This document shows positions 57,382 to 64,000 of a DNA stretch of 64,000 bases, one piece after another; position 1 is the first letter of the stretch, and each line of letters begins with the position of its first letter. Under the pieces are notes generated by a model. It did no database searches and had not been told where the DNA came from. It saw only the letters and a list, made by a program, of their open reading frames with translations. Made by a program: the position numbers and the translations under genes. Origin of the DNA: Dechloromonas sp. (lineage in GTDB: Bacteria; Pseudomonadota; Gammaproteobacteria; Burkholderiales; Rhodocyclaceae); the NCBI GenBank assembly GCA_016791065.1, contig JAEUOD010000119.1, forward strand, positions 1-64,000. Reading direction: 5' to 3'.

Positions 57382-58785
57382 ATGAACCGAATTTCCTTTC
57401 AGCAAGGCATGTTCTTTGGCTTTGCACTGATCGTGCTGCTGCTCGGTGGTGCTGCGGTGGAAAGTTGGTTGGTGGTCGAACGATTGGTCGAGCAAAGCCG
57501 CAAGGCGAGCGACCAGGCCATTAATCTCATGGCCGGCCTTCAGGAATTGGGTGAGCGTACGGTCGACATTGAACGCAGCGCACGGCAATACATGGTGGTC
57601 GATGATCCGCTTTTCCGGCAGCGTTTCGAGGAGCATATGGCGCAGTCCCTGGCGCTGGTCGAACGAATGGAGGCGCATGGTGCGGATTCCGTTACGCCGC
57701 TGCTCGGCGGGTGGCGGATGGTGGCGGAGGCTTTGCGAGGAAGCCTGGAAAAGGGGCGAGGGCAGGCTGAGCTGACGCCTTTGCTGCTCAGGCAGGCTGA
57801 ATTGAATGACTTGCTGAAACAGGCAGGTCAGCGCTGGATCGAGACTCAGAACAGCAACTTGCTCAAGCAACTGGATGAGAAGCGCCTGGAGTTGGGGGGG
57901 CGACTCATGGCGGCCTTGGGTGGTGCACCGCTGGTCGCGCTGGCCATGGCGTGGTGGTTGATTCGTCCCGTTCGCCAGCTTGAGCAGGCGATCAGCCGTC
58001 TTGGTGCCAATCGTTTCGAGGAGGCAATTCAGGTCGGCGGCCCGGCTGACTTGCGCCAGTTAGGTCATCGCCTTGATTGGCTGCGCCTGCGCCTTGCAGA
58101 ACTGGAGGCGGATCGCGAGCGCAGTTTGCGCCACGTTTCACATGAATTGAAGACGCCTCTTACGGCCTTGAAGGAGGGGGTAGCGCTCTTGCGCGAGGAG
58201 GTGCCAGGGCCGCTCGGGGAAAATCAGCGCGAGGTTGTCGATATTCTCCAGCACAACGTTGCCGCCCTCCAGCAGCAGATCGAGAACCTGCTCGGCTTGA
58301 ATGCCATCGCTTTTGAGGCGCGTCGTCTGGACATTGCGCGTGTCGACCTCAATAAATTGATGGCCGAGGTGGTCATGCGCCGGGATTTTCATGCCCAGTC
58401 GCGCCAGCTCAAGGTTTCGGTGGCGATTTCGGGAAGTGCCATCGCTTTGCTGGATGCGGAAAAAACAGCTGTCGTACTCGACAACCTTCTGTCCAACGCC
58501 ATCGATTTCAGTCCGGAAGGAGGAGATATTCATCTTCTGGCAAGCCGCAACGGTGTCCTGTGCTTCGAGTGCATCGACCAGGGGCCAGGCATCGCCCCGG
58601 ACGACATCGAGCGTATTTTCGATCCCTTCGTGCAGGGGCAGCGGGCAGCGCCGGTGCCGCGCCAGGGAAGCGGTGTTGGCCTGTCCATCGTGCGCGAACT
58701 GGTTCGTGCCATGGGGGGGCGCGTCGAAGCCCTCCCGGTGGAACGCGGGGCTCATTTTCGTGTGGAATTACCTGATGAATCGTAA
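57382..58785 (+). CDS. glrK: Sensor histidine kinase, GlrK/QseE-like
   Basis: 467 residues. Transmembrane helix near 10-30, a helical periplasmic sensor segment to about 175, a second helix near 178-194, HAMP to about 247, HisKA with phospho-acceptor His254 (HVSHELKTPLTALKEGVALL), and HATPase (N-box LDNLLSNAIDFSP, CIDQGPGIAPDD, GSGVGLSIVRELV). The three-gene order kinase, lipoprotein, sigma-54 response regulator is that of enterobacterial glrK-qseG-glrR. The stop overlaps the lipoprotein gene by 11 bases. Confidence 0.87.
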   Translation: MNRISFQQGMFFGFALIVLLLGGAAVESWLVVERLVEQSRKASDQAINLMAGLQELGERTVDIERSARQYMVVDDPLFRQRFEEHMAQSLALVERMEAHGADSVTPLLGGWRMVAEALRGSLEKGRGQAELTPLLLRQAELNDLLKQAGQRWIETQNSNLLKQLDEKRLELGGRLMAALGGAPLVALAMAWWLIRPVRQLEQAISRLGANRFEEAIQVGGPADLRQLGHRLDWLRLRLAELEADRERSLRHVSHELKTPLTALKEGVALLREEVPGPLGENQREVVDILQHNVAALQQQIENLLGLNAIAFEARRLDIARVDLNKLMAEVVMRRDFHAQSRQLKVSVAISGSAIALLDAEKTAVVLDNLLSNAIDFSPEGGDIHLLASRNGVLCFECIDQGPGIAPDDIERIFDPFVQGQRAAPVPRQGSGVGLSIVRELVRAMGGRVEALPVERGAHFRVELPDES

Positions 58786-59335
58786 GTTGCCATTTTCAAT
58801 GCGGGTGCGCCTCGCGGGCGGGGTGCTTGGTCTTTGCCTGACGCTCGGCCTTGTCGGGTGCGCCGGTACATCGGCGAATATTGCACCGCCGTTGCGCTAC
58901 AGCGACCCGGGACCGATACCGGTACTCAATTACTATCACATGCTGTCGCGGATGACGGCTAACGAACTGGGGCGGGAGAGGATGGTGCTGGCTGCCTTGC
59001 CGTCGAGCCCGAATACCCAGATGCGAATGGCGATGCTGCTTGGGCATCCGCGAGGTCCGCTGGATTTGCCGAAGGCCACTGCCTTGCTGGAAAGTCTGAT
59101 CAAATCGCCGGACCCGGAATCAATCAGCCTGCAGCCGCTGGCTCGATTGCTGGCCGATAGCTATATCGAACGGCAGCGCCTTGACGGCCTGGTCGAGCGG
59201 CAGGGCGGGCAAATCAGAGAAGGGCAGCGCAAAGCAGCCGAATTGCAGGAGAAAATCGATGCCTTGGCCGATATCGAGCGGACGCTTCCAGCACGTTCAC
59301 GTACCTCGCGTCCGGCAACGGGAGGGGCACGATGA
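58775..59335 (+). CDS. QseG-like outer membrane lipoprotein
   Basis: 186 residues from ATG 58775 (a start at 58799 is also possible). Lipoprotein signal with lipobox LVGC, acylated Cys at residue 29; the following residues (AGTS) do not give an inner-membrane retention Asp, so an outer membrane location is likely. Helical body and a C-terminal coiled-coil-like stretch (LVERQGGQIREGQRKAAELQEKIDAL). Position between kinase and regulator matches QseG (YfhG), which in enterobacteria modulates the kinase. Sequence similarity to QseG itself could not be tested here. Confidence 0.75.
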   Translation: MNRKLPFSMRVRLAGGVLGLCLTLGLVGCAGTSANIAPPLRYSDPGPIPVLNYYHMLSRMTANELGRERMVLAALPSSPNTQMRMAMLLGHPRGPLDLPKATALLESLIKSPDPESISLQPLARLLADSYIERQRLDGLVERQGGQIREGQRKAAELQEKIDALADIERTLPARSRTSRPATGGAR

Positions 59336-60726
59336 GTGCGCTATCGGAATCGGCCGCCCACATTCTCGTTGTCGACGATGACGAGGATATTCTCCGCCTC
59401 TTGGCCATCCGCCTCCGGGCGCGCGGCTTTCGGGTTTCGGCCGTAGGGTCGGCCGAGGAGGCCCTGGCGCGCATTGCGATTGACCCGCCGCGCGTCGTGG
59501 TCAGTGATGTGCGTTTGCCCGGTCGCGATGGCTTGGCGCTGTTTGAGGAAATTCGTGTCACCCGGCCGAGTCTGCCGGTCATTCTGCTGACAGCGCACGG
59601 CAATATCCCGGATGCAGTGGATGCCACTTCGCGGGGAGTCTTCGGTTACCTGACCAAGCCCTTCGATAGCCAGACGCTGCTCGGCAAGATCGATCAGGCG
59701 CTGCAGTTGTCGGCACCGACGACCGTTGGCGATGCTCAGGCAGCCAGCGGTTCGCCCGCTGCCGACTGGCAGGAAGGAATCGTTTATTGCAGTAGCCGGA
59801 TGGCCGAACTGATGGCCGAGGCCCGTATGGTCGCGGCGTCGGACGCGAGCGTCCTGATTCGCGGCGAAAGCGGCACCGGCAAGGAAGTGCTGGCGCGGGC
59901 CATTCACCGCGCCAGCCCCCGTGCCAAGGGGCCATTCGTCGCGATCAACTGTGGGGCCATTCCCGAGCAACTGCTGGAGTCCGAGTTATTCGGGCACCTC
60001 AAGGGGGCTTTCACCGGTGCCGGAACTGCGCGTGCCGGCCTCGTGCAGGCGGCCAACGGCGGCACGCTTTTCCTGGATGAAATTGGCGACATGCCGCTGA
60101 CGCTTCAGGTCAAGCTGTTGCGTGTCCTGCAGGAGCGGGTCGTCCGTCCGGTCGGTTCAACTACGGCCGAGGCGGTGGATGTGCGGGTTCTCTCGGCAAC
60201 CCACCGCGATCTCGATGCGGCGATGGCGCAAGGACAATTCAGGGAGGATCTCTATTATCGGCTCGATGTCGTATCGCTGACTCTGCCGCGCCTGGATCAA
60301 CGGCGCGAGGATATTCCCTTGCTGGCCGCCCACTTCGTCCAGCAGGTTGCCGCCAAGTATGGCAAGCCAATCACCGGCTTTGCGCCGGACGCCCTCGAGG
60401 CATTGGCGACGGCCTCATGGCCGGGCAATGTTCGGCAGTTATATAACGTGGTGGAGCAGAGCTGCGCCTTGACCTCAACGCCGCTGATCCCGCTGTTGCT
60501 GGCCCAGCGCGCGATGCGGGTGCCGAGCATGGAGGCGTTGAGTTACGCCGAGGCCAAGCTGCGTTTCGAACGCAATTATCTGGTCCAACTGCTCAAGTTG
60601 ACCGATGGGAATGTTGCTGACGCTGCGCGCATCGCCGATCGCAATCGCACCGAGTTCTACCGGTTGTTGCAGAAGCACGATCTGTCACCGGCGCTGTTTC
60701 GCGCTGCCGGAGGGGGCGAATCCTGA
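59332..60726 (+). CDS. glrR: Sigma-54-dependent response regulator, GlrR/QseF-like
   Basis: 464 residues. Receiver domain with VVDDDED and phospho-acceptor Asp59 ([12 protein letters not shown]). AAA+ domain with Walker [16 protein letters not shown], the sigma-54 contact loop GAFTGAG, Walker [12 protein letters not shown] and the arginine-finger region [19 protein letters not shown]-terminal Fis-like [25 protein letters not shown]. Overlaps the lipoprotein stop as ATGA. Likely binds the TGTC-N10-GACA boxes at 57177-57260 and drives the adjacent RpoN promoters. Confidence 0.9.
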   Translation: MSALSESAAHILVVDDDEDILRLLAIRLRARGFRVSAVGSAEEALARIAIDPPRVVVSDVRLPGRDGLALFEEIRVTRPSLPVILLTAHGNIPDAVDATSRGVFGYLTKPFDSQTLLGKIDQALQLSAPTTVGDAQAASGSPAADWQEGIVYCSSRMAELMAEARMVAASDASVLIRGESGTGKEVLARAIHRASPRAKGPFVAINCGAIPEQLLESELFGHLKGAFTGAGTARAGLVQAANGGTLFLDEIGDMPLTLQVKLLRVLQERVVRPVGSTTAEAVDVRVLSATHRDLDAAMAQGQFREDLYYRLDVVSLTLPRLDQRREDIPLLAAHFVQQVAAKYGKPITGFAPDALEALATASWPGNVRQLYNVVEQSCALTSTPLIPLLLAQRAMRVPSMEALSYAEAKLRFERNYLVQLLKLTDGNVADAARIADRNRTEFYRLLQKHDLSPALFRAAGGGES

Positions 60727-60753
60727 GTGATGCTTTCCCGATGGCCAAACAGC

Positions 60754-60771
60754 TGTCGCCGACAGACGACC
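60754..60771. promoter_or_regulatory. Degenerate GlrR-type box upstream of the BON gene
   Basis: TGTC-N10-GACC, one mismatch from TGTC-N10-GACA, sharing the TGTCGC half-site of the bactofilin boxes. A compact palindrome CTGTCGCCGACAG (60753-60765) overlaps it. Centre about 98 bases upstream of the predicted transcription start. Confidence 0.5.
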
Positions 60772-60802
60772 ACGTTTCTGGTTTTTTCGATGGGGAATTA
60801 TG

Positions 60803-60815
60803 TAAGTCATTGATA
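60803..60815. promoter_or_regulatory. IHF-like site upstream of the BON gene
   Basis: TAA-GTCA-TTGATA matches the IHF consensus on the minus strand at all defined bases, midway between the activator box and the -24/-12 promoter. Confidence 0.6.
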
Positions 60816-60833
60816 AGTTGCGATTAGTTTTTC

Positions 60834-60849
60834 TGGCACGGAGTTCGCA
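60834..60849 (+). promoter_or_regulatory. Sigma-54 promoter of the BON-domain gene
   Basis: TGGCACG-GAGT-TCGCA, with GG and GC 10 bases apart. It shows the same TCGCA variant of the -12 element as the bactofilin promoter. Predicted start near 60860, 28 bases before the ATG. Confidence 0.82.
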
Positions 60850-60887
60850 TTGTTTGACGCGAACCTAATCCCAGGAAGGAATCACTC

Positions 60888-61229
60888 ATGATCAATCGCT
60901 CTCTTGCAACCTTCGCGATCTTTGCGGTCGGTACATTCAGCAGTCTTGCCCTGAGCGCTTTCGCTACCGATGGCCCGTCTGCTGCGCCTGTCATTTCCAG
61001 TGCTCCTGAAGGTATCGATCAGGCTCTCAATGACAAGGTCGAAACCTTGTTGCGGACTGATGTCGGCTTGGCTGGCTCGCAGTTTCGCGTTCAGGGCAGG
61101 GGGGGCGTGGTAACCGTGGGTGGAACCGTGCCCGACGAGCATTCGTTGAGGCGCGCTCTCGATCTTGCTAGCGGCGTGCGCGGGGTGCGGGAAGTCCGCA
61201 ACGCCATGGAGATCGACGCCCCAAAGTGA
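60888..61229 (+). CDS. Periplasmic BON-domain protein
   Basis: 113 residues with a signal peptide (MINRSLATFAIFAVGTFSSLALSAFA) and one BON domain: INDKVETLL-type start (LNDKVETLLRTDVGLAGSQFRVQGRGGVVTVGGTVPDEHSLRRALDLASGVRGVREVRNAMEI). BON proteins bind phospholipid surfaces and help hold the envelope together under stress (OsmY, DolP). Strong ribosome binding site AGGAAGGA. Its sigma-54 promoter and position right after glrR make it a probable GlrR target. Confidence 0.88.
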   Translation: MINRSLATFAIFAVGTFSSLALSAFATDGPSAAPVISSAPEGIDQALNDKVETLLRTDVGLAGSQFRVQGRGGVVTVGGTVPDEHSLRRALDLASGVRGVREVRNAMEIDAPK

Positions 61230-61253
61230 ATCGTTCACGCTGGACGGCCTTGC

Positions 61254-61520
61254 TTAGGCTACTTCCAGCGTGGCCAGCGGTGCTCCCTCGTCGACTGTAT
61301 CTCCCGCAGTGACATGGATCTGGATGATCCGCCCGCGCTGCGGACTGGGAATGTCCAGCGCGACCTTGCCAGTTTCCAGCGTCAGCAGGTTTTCGTCACG
61401 CTCGATTGTGTCACCCACTTCGACCAGGATTTCGAGGATGAAGACCTGACCGCTGGCGCAAGAGCCGCAACTCTGCCAACACTCTGGATATCTGGGCATA
61501 CGGACGACAAATTCCGACAT
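61254..61520 (-). CDS. Free-standing lipoyl/biotinyl-domain protein with a Cys-rich N-terminus
   Basis: 88 residues from ATG 61520; longer frames would run through the tRNA. The single biotinyl/lipoyl fold is seen in VGDTIERDENLLTLETGKVALDIPSPQRGRIIQIHVTAGDTVDEGAPLATLEV, with the modifiable Lys in the hairpin LETGKVALDIPSP (lipoyl-like). Unusually, the first strand region reads PECWQSCGSCASG, a C-x3-C-x2-C cluster in place of the normal acidic segment. No dehydrogenase or carboxylase partner is adjacent. Convergent with the BON gene and divergent from tRNA-Arg. Confidence 0.78.
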   Translation of the reverse strand: MSEFVVRMPRYPECWQSCGSCASGQVFILEILVEVGDTIERDENLLTLETGKVALDIPSPQRGRIIQIHVTAGDTVDEGAPLATLEVA

Positions 61521-61541
61521 CGAAATTTTCCGGAGAAAGGC

Positions 61542-61569
61542 TTGCATTCTACGCTTGCGTCCGTATAAT
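61542..61569 (+). promoter_or_regulatory. Sigma-70 promoter of tRNA-Arg
   Basis: TTGCAT (61542-61547) and a consensus TATAAT (61564-61569), 16 bases apart, followed by the GC-rich discriminator GCGCGG typical of stringently controlled stable RNA promoters. About 17 bases before the mature tRNA. Confidence 0.8.
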
Positions 61570-61585
61570 GCGCGGCTCTGACAGC

Positions 61586-61662
61586 GCGCCCGTAGCTCAG
61601 TTGGATAGAGTATCTGGCTACGAACCAGAGGGTCGGGCGTTCGAATCGCTCCGGGCGCGCCA
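61586..61662 (+). tRNA. tRNA-Arg (anticodon ACG)
   Basis: 77 bases including encoded CCA. Acceptor GCGCCCG pairs with CGGGCGC; D-arm TAGCTCAGTTGGATAGAG; anticodon stem TCTGG/CCAGA around loop CTACGAA with anticodon ACG (A34 read as inosine after TadA action); T-arm loop TTCGAAT. Reads CGN arginine codons. Confidence 0.97.
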
Positions 61663-61678
61663 TTCAGAACATGCACTT

Positions 61679-61705
61679 AGGTCAATCTTCGGATTGGCCT
61701 TTTTG
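61679..61705 (+). terminator. Terminator of tRNA-Arg
   Basis: A 9-pair stem (AGGTCAATC/GATTGGCCT, one G-U pair) capped by a UUCG tetraloop and followed by a run of T, starting 17 bases after the CCA end. Confidence 0.85.
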
Positions 61706-61752
61706 CTTTCTGGGCGGTTGTTTGCGCTTGTGCTTTAGTGTCGTTTGTCGGG

Positions 61753-62316
61753 TCACTTGACGATTGCGCTGATGATCTCGATATCCCGCTCTTCGTGCTT
61801 CTTGCTGCCTGCCTTCGAATTTTGCTTGGCAGGGGTAGAGGTCTTGGCCTGTGATTTGCCGCTGGCAACGACCAAACTTTCTTCTTTTTTCTGGCTCGTC
61901 ACTGATCTCTCCTTGGTCAAGCGTTCGCTTGGTCGTGACGGGGATGGAGTTTCCAGTTCCTTCTGCATCGTCTGGAAAATATTTCCGGTTGCTTTCTCGG
62001 AATGCCCGTTGGCAGTCTGGATATCGTTGCGAATGGTCGCGCTGCCTTCGCTCGGCGTGCGGATGATCGCGATCGGTGCTTGATCTGGGGTGCTAGGTTG
62101 CGCCTGCACTTCGCTGACTCGTTCAACCAACTGCACGGGGGGAATGGGGGAGGCTATCGTGTTGGCACTGTGCTGCATCGACCAGTAGAGCCAGATTCCT
62201 CCTCCGGCCAGCATGAGAAGGGCGAGTAGCCAGGCAACGATTGGGGGCTTTCCCGCATGGGGTGCGTTTGCCGGGAGCTTGCTGTTTTCTGGGGCCAGGT
62301 CGCTCAGGATACTCAT
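61753..62316 (-). CDS. Single-pass membrane protein of unknown function
   Basis: 187 residues. Short N-terminal cytoplasmic part, one transmembrane helix (PIVAWLLALLMLAGGGIWLYW, residues about 25-45), then a long low-complexity periplasmic tail rich in Ser, Thr, Pro and Lys, ending KKHEERDIEIISAIVK. TonB-like or secretion-pilus accessory proteins share this layout, but no motif fixes the family. Divergent from the TagX-like gene across an AT-rich gap, so it could belong with the secretion cluster (inference). Confidence 0.6.
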   Translation of the reverse strand: MSILSDLAPENSKLPANAPHAGKPPIVAWLLALLMLAGGGIWLYWSMQHSANTIASPIPPVQLVERVSEVQAQPSTPDQAPIAIIRTPSEGSATIRNDIQTANGHSEKATGNIFQTMQKELETPSPSRPSERLTKERSVTSQKKEESLVVASGKSQAKTSTPAKQNSKAGSKKHEERDIEIISAIVK

Positions 62317-62521
62317 ATTTTCTCTCGTTCTGGGCTGGTAGGCGCTCGTTGTTTCAGGGCGCTTTTTTGAATGCGTACGGAATTTTCGGCTGATTATATT
62401 ATGAAAATGGCAACATCAAGTTTCCATTCATTTGTATTAAAATTGCGAATTACGATTTTTACGAGTGTTTTGTTTTTGCTCATTGGTGAGCCATTCGACG
62501 GTAATTTCATAAGGTTTTTGC
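62317..62521. other. AT-rich divergent intergenic region
   Basis: 205 bases between the unknown membrane protein and the TagX-like gene, with clearly lower GC than the coding DNA around it (runs such as GATTATATTATGAAAATG and GTATTAAAATTG). It should hold promoters for both genes and could bind H-NS/MvaT-like silencers, but no specific operator was recognised. Confidence 0.55.
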
Positions 62522-63379
62522 GTGATTTTAGCTACGCTATTTGCGTATTTTTTGCTCGTTTCTGTGGGCATTGTGCTGCTCGTTTTTCCGGATTGCCGTG
62601 CCCGCCTGATTTCTGCATTGGGAAGTCTGGTCGAGGCGGGGCATGGCCCGGTTGCGCGTCTTCTTCAGCGCCTTGCAATTGATGCCGGCAATCTGCGAGG
62701 TAATACCGCGAACAGGGTGTACAAGGTAAGGGATTTTGTTTCGGCATATCCGGCCGTGACAGCAGGGGCCTTGCTCATGCTTCTTGCCCCGTCTGTGTTG
62801 GCGCTCGTTATGCGAGGGCCTGCGGTATTCGAGTTTAGCGACGATGCAACTGCTGCGGACCGGCAGATAGCAATTTTGCTTGCGGGCGAGCAACTGGTTC
62901 CGCCAGTTCCTCTGCCTCCGGAGGTTTTCCTCACCCGTGAGGTCGAGACGGTAAGGCCGGATATCGTGCATGCCAGCCGTAACTGGAATTTGCTGGATGC
63001 CGAGTTTACGCAGCGCCTGCTGGTTGTCTTCAAGTTGATGAAGGAGCGGTATGGCTACGACATGGTGCTGATTGAGGGATATCGCAGTCCAGAACGTCAG
63101 GCCAAGCTGCAGGAACAGGGCAGCCATGTGACGCAGGTGGGCGCCAATATGAGTTATCACCAGTACGGCTTAGCGGCGGACTCCGCATTTTTCCGCGATG
63201 GCAAGGTGGTGATTTCCGAACGCGATCCCTGGGCCATGCGGGGCTATCAGTTGTACGGCGAGGTTGCCGAGCAGGTCGGCCTGACCTGGGGCGGGCGCTG
63301 GAAGATGCAGGACTATGGGCATGTCGAGTTGCGTCGCAAGGGTGTCCTGGGGCGCCCGGCCAGTCAGGCCCTGCCATAG
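62522..63379 (+). CDS. tagX: TagX-like M15-family peptidoglycan L,D-endopeptidase (type VI secretion associated)
   Basis: 285 residues from GTG 62522. Two hydrophobic segments (residues about 1-22 and 75-100) anchor a periplasmic M15/VanY-type catalytic domain. Zinc and catalytic motifs are SYHQYGLAADSAFF (SxHxxGxAxD) and DYGHVEL (the later His/Glu), after LIEGYRSPERQAKLQEQG. In Acinetobacter, membrane-bound TagX of this family is encoded in type VI clusters beside a PAAR gene and opens peptidoglycan for the apparatus. The PAAR gene 29 bases downstream here supports the same role. A cell-lysis endopeptidase is the alternative. Confidence 0.78.
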   Translation: MILATLFAYFLLVSVGIVLLVFPDCRARLISALGSLVEAGHGPVARLLQRLAIDAGNLRGNTANRVYKVRDFVSAYPAVTAGALLMLLAPSVLALVMRGPAVFEFSDDATAADRQIAILLAGEQLVPPVPLPPEVFLTREVETVRPDIVHASRNWNLLDAEFTQRLLVVFKLMKERYGYDMVLIEGYRSPERQAKLQEQGSHVTQVGANMSYHQYGLAADSAFFRDGKVVISERDPWAMRGYQLYGEVAEQVGLTWGGRWKMQDYGHVELRRKGVLGRPASQALP

Positions 63380-63408
63380 CCAGCTATTTCGTTCGATTGG
63401 AGCTATTG

Positions 63409-63675
63409 ATGAGCAGACCATTCATTTTGTTGGGCGACAAGACCGATCACGGTGGCGTCGTCATCTCCGCGTCCGAATCCACTGATTGCGATGGCAAGGG
63501 GATCGCCCGCATCGGGGATCGCGTTACCTGTCCACGCAAAGGACATGGCAGCGTGACCACGATTGTGACGGGCGATCCGACGGCAATCATCGATGGTCGC
63601 CCGGCGGCACGCCATGGTGACAAGACTGCTTGTGGCGCTAGCCTGATCGCCAGCCAGTCGTTGACTACCGACTAG
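63409..63675 (+). CDS. PAAR-domain protein (type VI secretion spike tip)
   Basis: 88 residues from ATG 63409 (GGAG ribosome binding site). It begins MSRPFILLGDKTDHGGVV and has the repeated PAAR pattern IARIGDRVTCPRKGHGSVTTIVTGDPTAIIDGRPAARHGDKTACGASL, with His and Cys for the tip metal ion. A bare PAAR domain with no effector extension, it would sharpen the VgrG spike and recruit separate effectors. Confidence 0.92.
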   Translation: MSRPFILLGDKTDHGGVVISASESTDCDGKGIARIGDRVTCPRKGHGSVTTIVTGDPTAIIDGRPAARHGDKTACGASLIASQSLTTD

Positions 63676-63693
63676 AACCTGGCAGCAGTCTTC

Positions 63694-64000
63694 ATGCGTT
63701 CGTCTTTCTTCAAGATACTCGGCGGCAGTTTGCTGACCTTTGCAGTCATCTGGGCTTTGGTGCTCGGATGGTGGCAATCAAACGACTATGAGCCGAGCAA
63801 GGTGGATCTTGCGCTCTATCTGGGGGCCTTGCCACTGGCTCTGGTAGGCGGTTTTCTCTTGCTACGTGGCTTCATCGAGCACTTGAAGACTCCCGTGATG
63901 CCCGCCGCGCCGGCTGTAGCGATTGCTGATGCTGATCCGCTGGCCGGAGATAAGGCACGGACAGCAGCCGAGGAAAGGGGTTTCGTGCTTGCCGTGCTGG
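63694..64000 (+). CDS. Membrane protein of unknown function (3' cut by window end)
   Basis: An open frame of 102 codons starting MRSSFFKILGGSLLTFAVIWALVLGWW and still open at the last base. Two transmembrane helices are visible (residues about 8-27 and 40-60: LALYLGALPLALVGGFLLLRGF), followed by an Ala/Pro-rich linker (TPVMPAAPAVAIADADPLAGDKA) leading into a probable larger soluble domain. It follows the PAAR gene by 18 bases and is probably part of the same type VI cluster. Family not recognised. Confidence 0.72.
   Translation, partial: MRSSFFKILGGSLLTFAVIWALVLGWWQSNDYEPSKVDLALYLGALPLALVGGFLLLRGFIEHLKTPVMPAAPAVAIADADPLAGDKARTAAEERGFVLAVL

Noticed and set aside
61521..61676. N-terminal extension of the lipoyl protein through the tRNA gene
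   Set aside because: The extra residues translate the complement of tRNA-Arg; the ATG at 61520 gives a normal domain start.

Overview
This window looks like a chromosomal segment of a GC-rich betaproteobacterium, most likely Rhodocyclaceae (Dechloromonas/Azonexus-like). That placement is an inference from gene content: Shewanella-type lactate oxidation genes, Wolinella-type fumarate reductase, GlrKR/sigma-54 control, and a TagX/PAAR type VI secretion pair. No rRNA, CRISPR array, insertion sequence or prophage was seen. The genes are densely packed, often with ATGA or TGATG stop/start overlaps.

Layout. 1-3.0 kb: end of the lipid A operon (lpxA partial, lpxB, rnhB, SpoU-type rRNA methyltransferase). 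3.0-16.9 kb: a C3/C4 carbon block with ppsR, ppc, a universal stress protein, a Dld-II type D-lactate dehydrogenase, lldF-lldG-lldE for L-lactate, and the divergent lldR-ppsA pair. Three palindromic LldR-type operators lie between lldE and lldR. A long inverted repeat of about 475 bp separates dld from lldF. 16.9-27.5 kb: ceramidase-like protein, glutathione peroxidase, CopD-like protein, exporters (ThrE, DMT, MFS), an AraC-type pseudogene with one in-frame stop, nudC, arsC, a Nif11-like peptide and malonyl-CoA decarboxylase. 27.6-32.6 kb: frdB-frdA-frdC (di-heme quinol:fumarate reductase) and chrA. 32.7-35.2 kb: Lrp-type regulator divergent from ornithine cyclodeaminase and arginase. 35.3-47.1 kb: DinG/YoaA helicase, an ATP-grasp-like unknown, molybdenum cofactor genes (mobB, moeA, moaD), ylqF, and an IorAB-type molybdenum hydroxylase with XdhC and MocA-like maturation proteins. 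47.1-55.7 kb: RNA modification and housekeeping genes (RlmI-like, rhodanese, yaeQ, OmpA-like, rlhA, ettA).

55.8-61.2 kb is the most interesting region. A three-gene GlrK/QseG-like lipoprotein/GlrR locus is flanked by a divergent bactofilin plus FeeM-like acyltransferase pair on one side and a BON-domain periplasmic protein on the other. Both flanking units have -24/-12 (sigma-54) promoters with IHF-like sites. Upstream of the bactofilin promoter are two exact TGTC-N10-GACA boxes, the motif known for enterobacterial GlrR. This suggests a local envelope regulon wired to its own two-component system.

61.2-64 kb: a free-standing lipoyl-domain protein, tRNA-Arg(ACG), a membrane protein of unknown function, and the start of a probable type VI secretion cluster (TagX-like M15 peptidase, PAAR protein, and a membrane protein cut by the window end).
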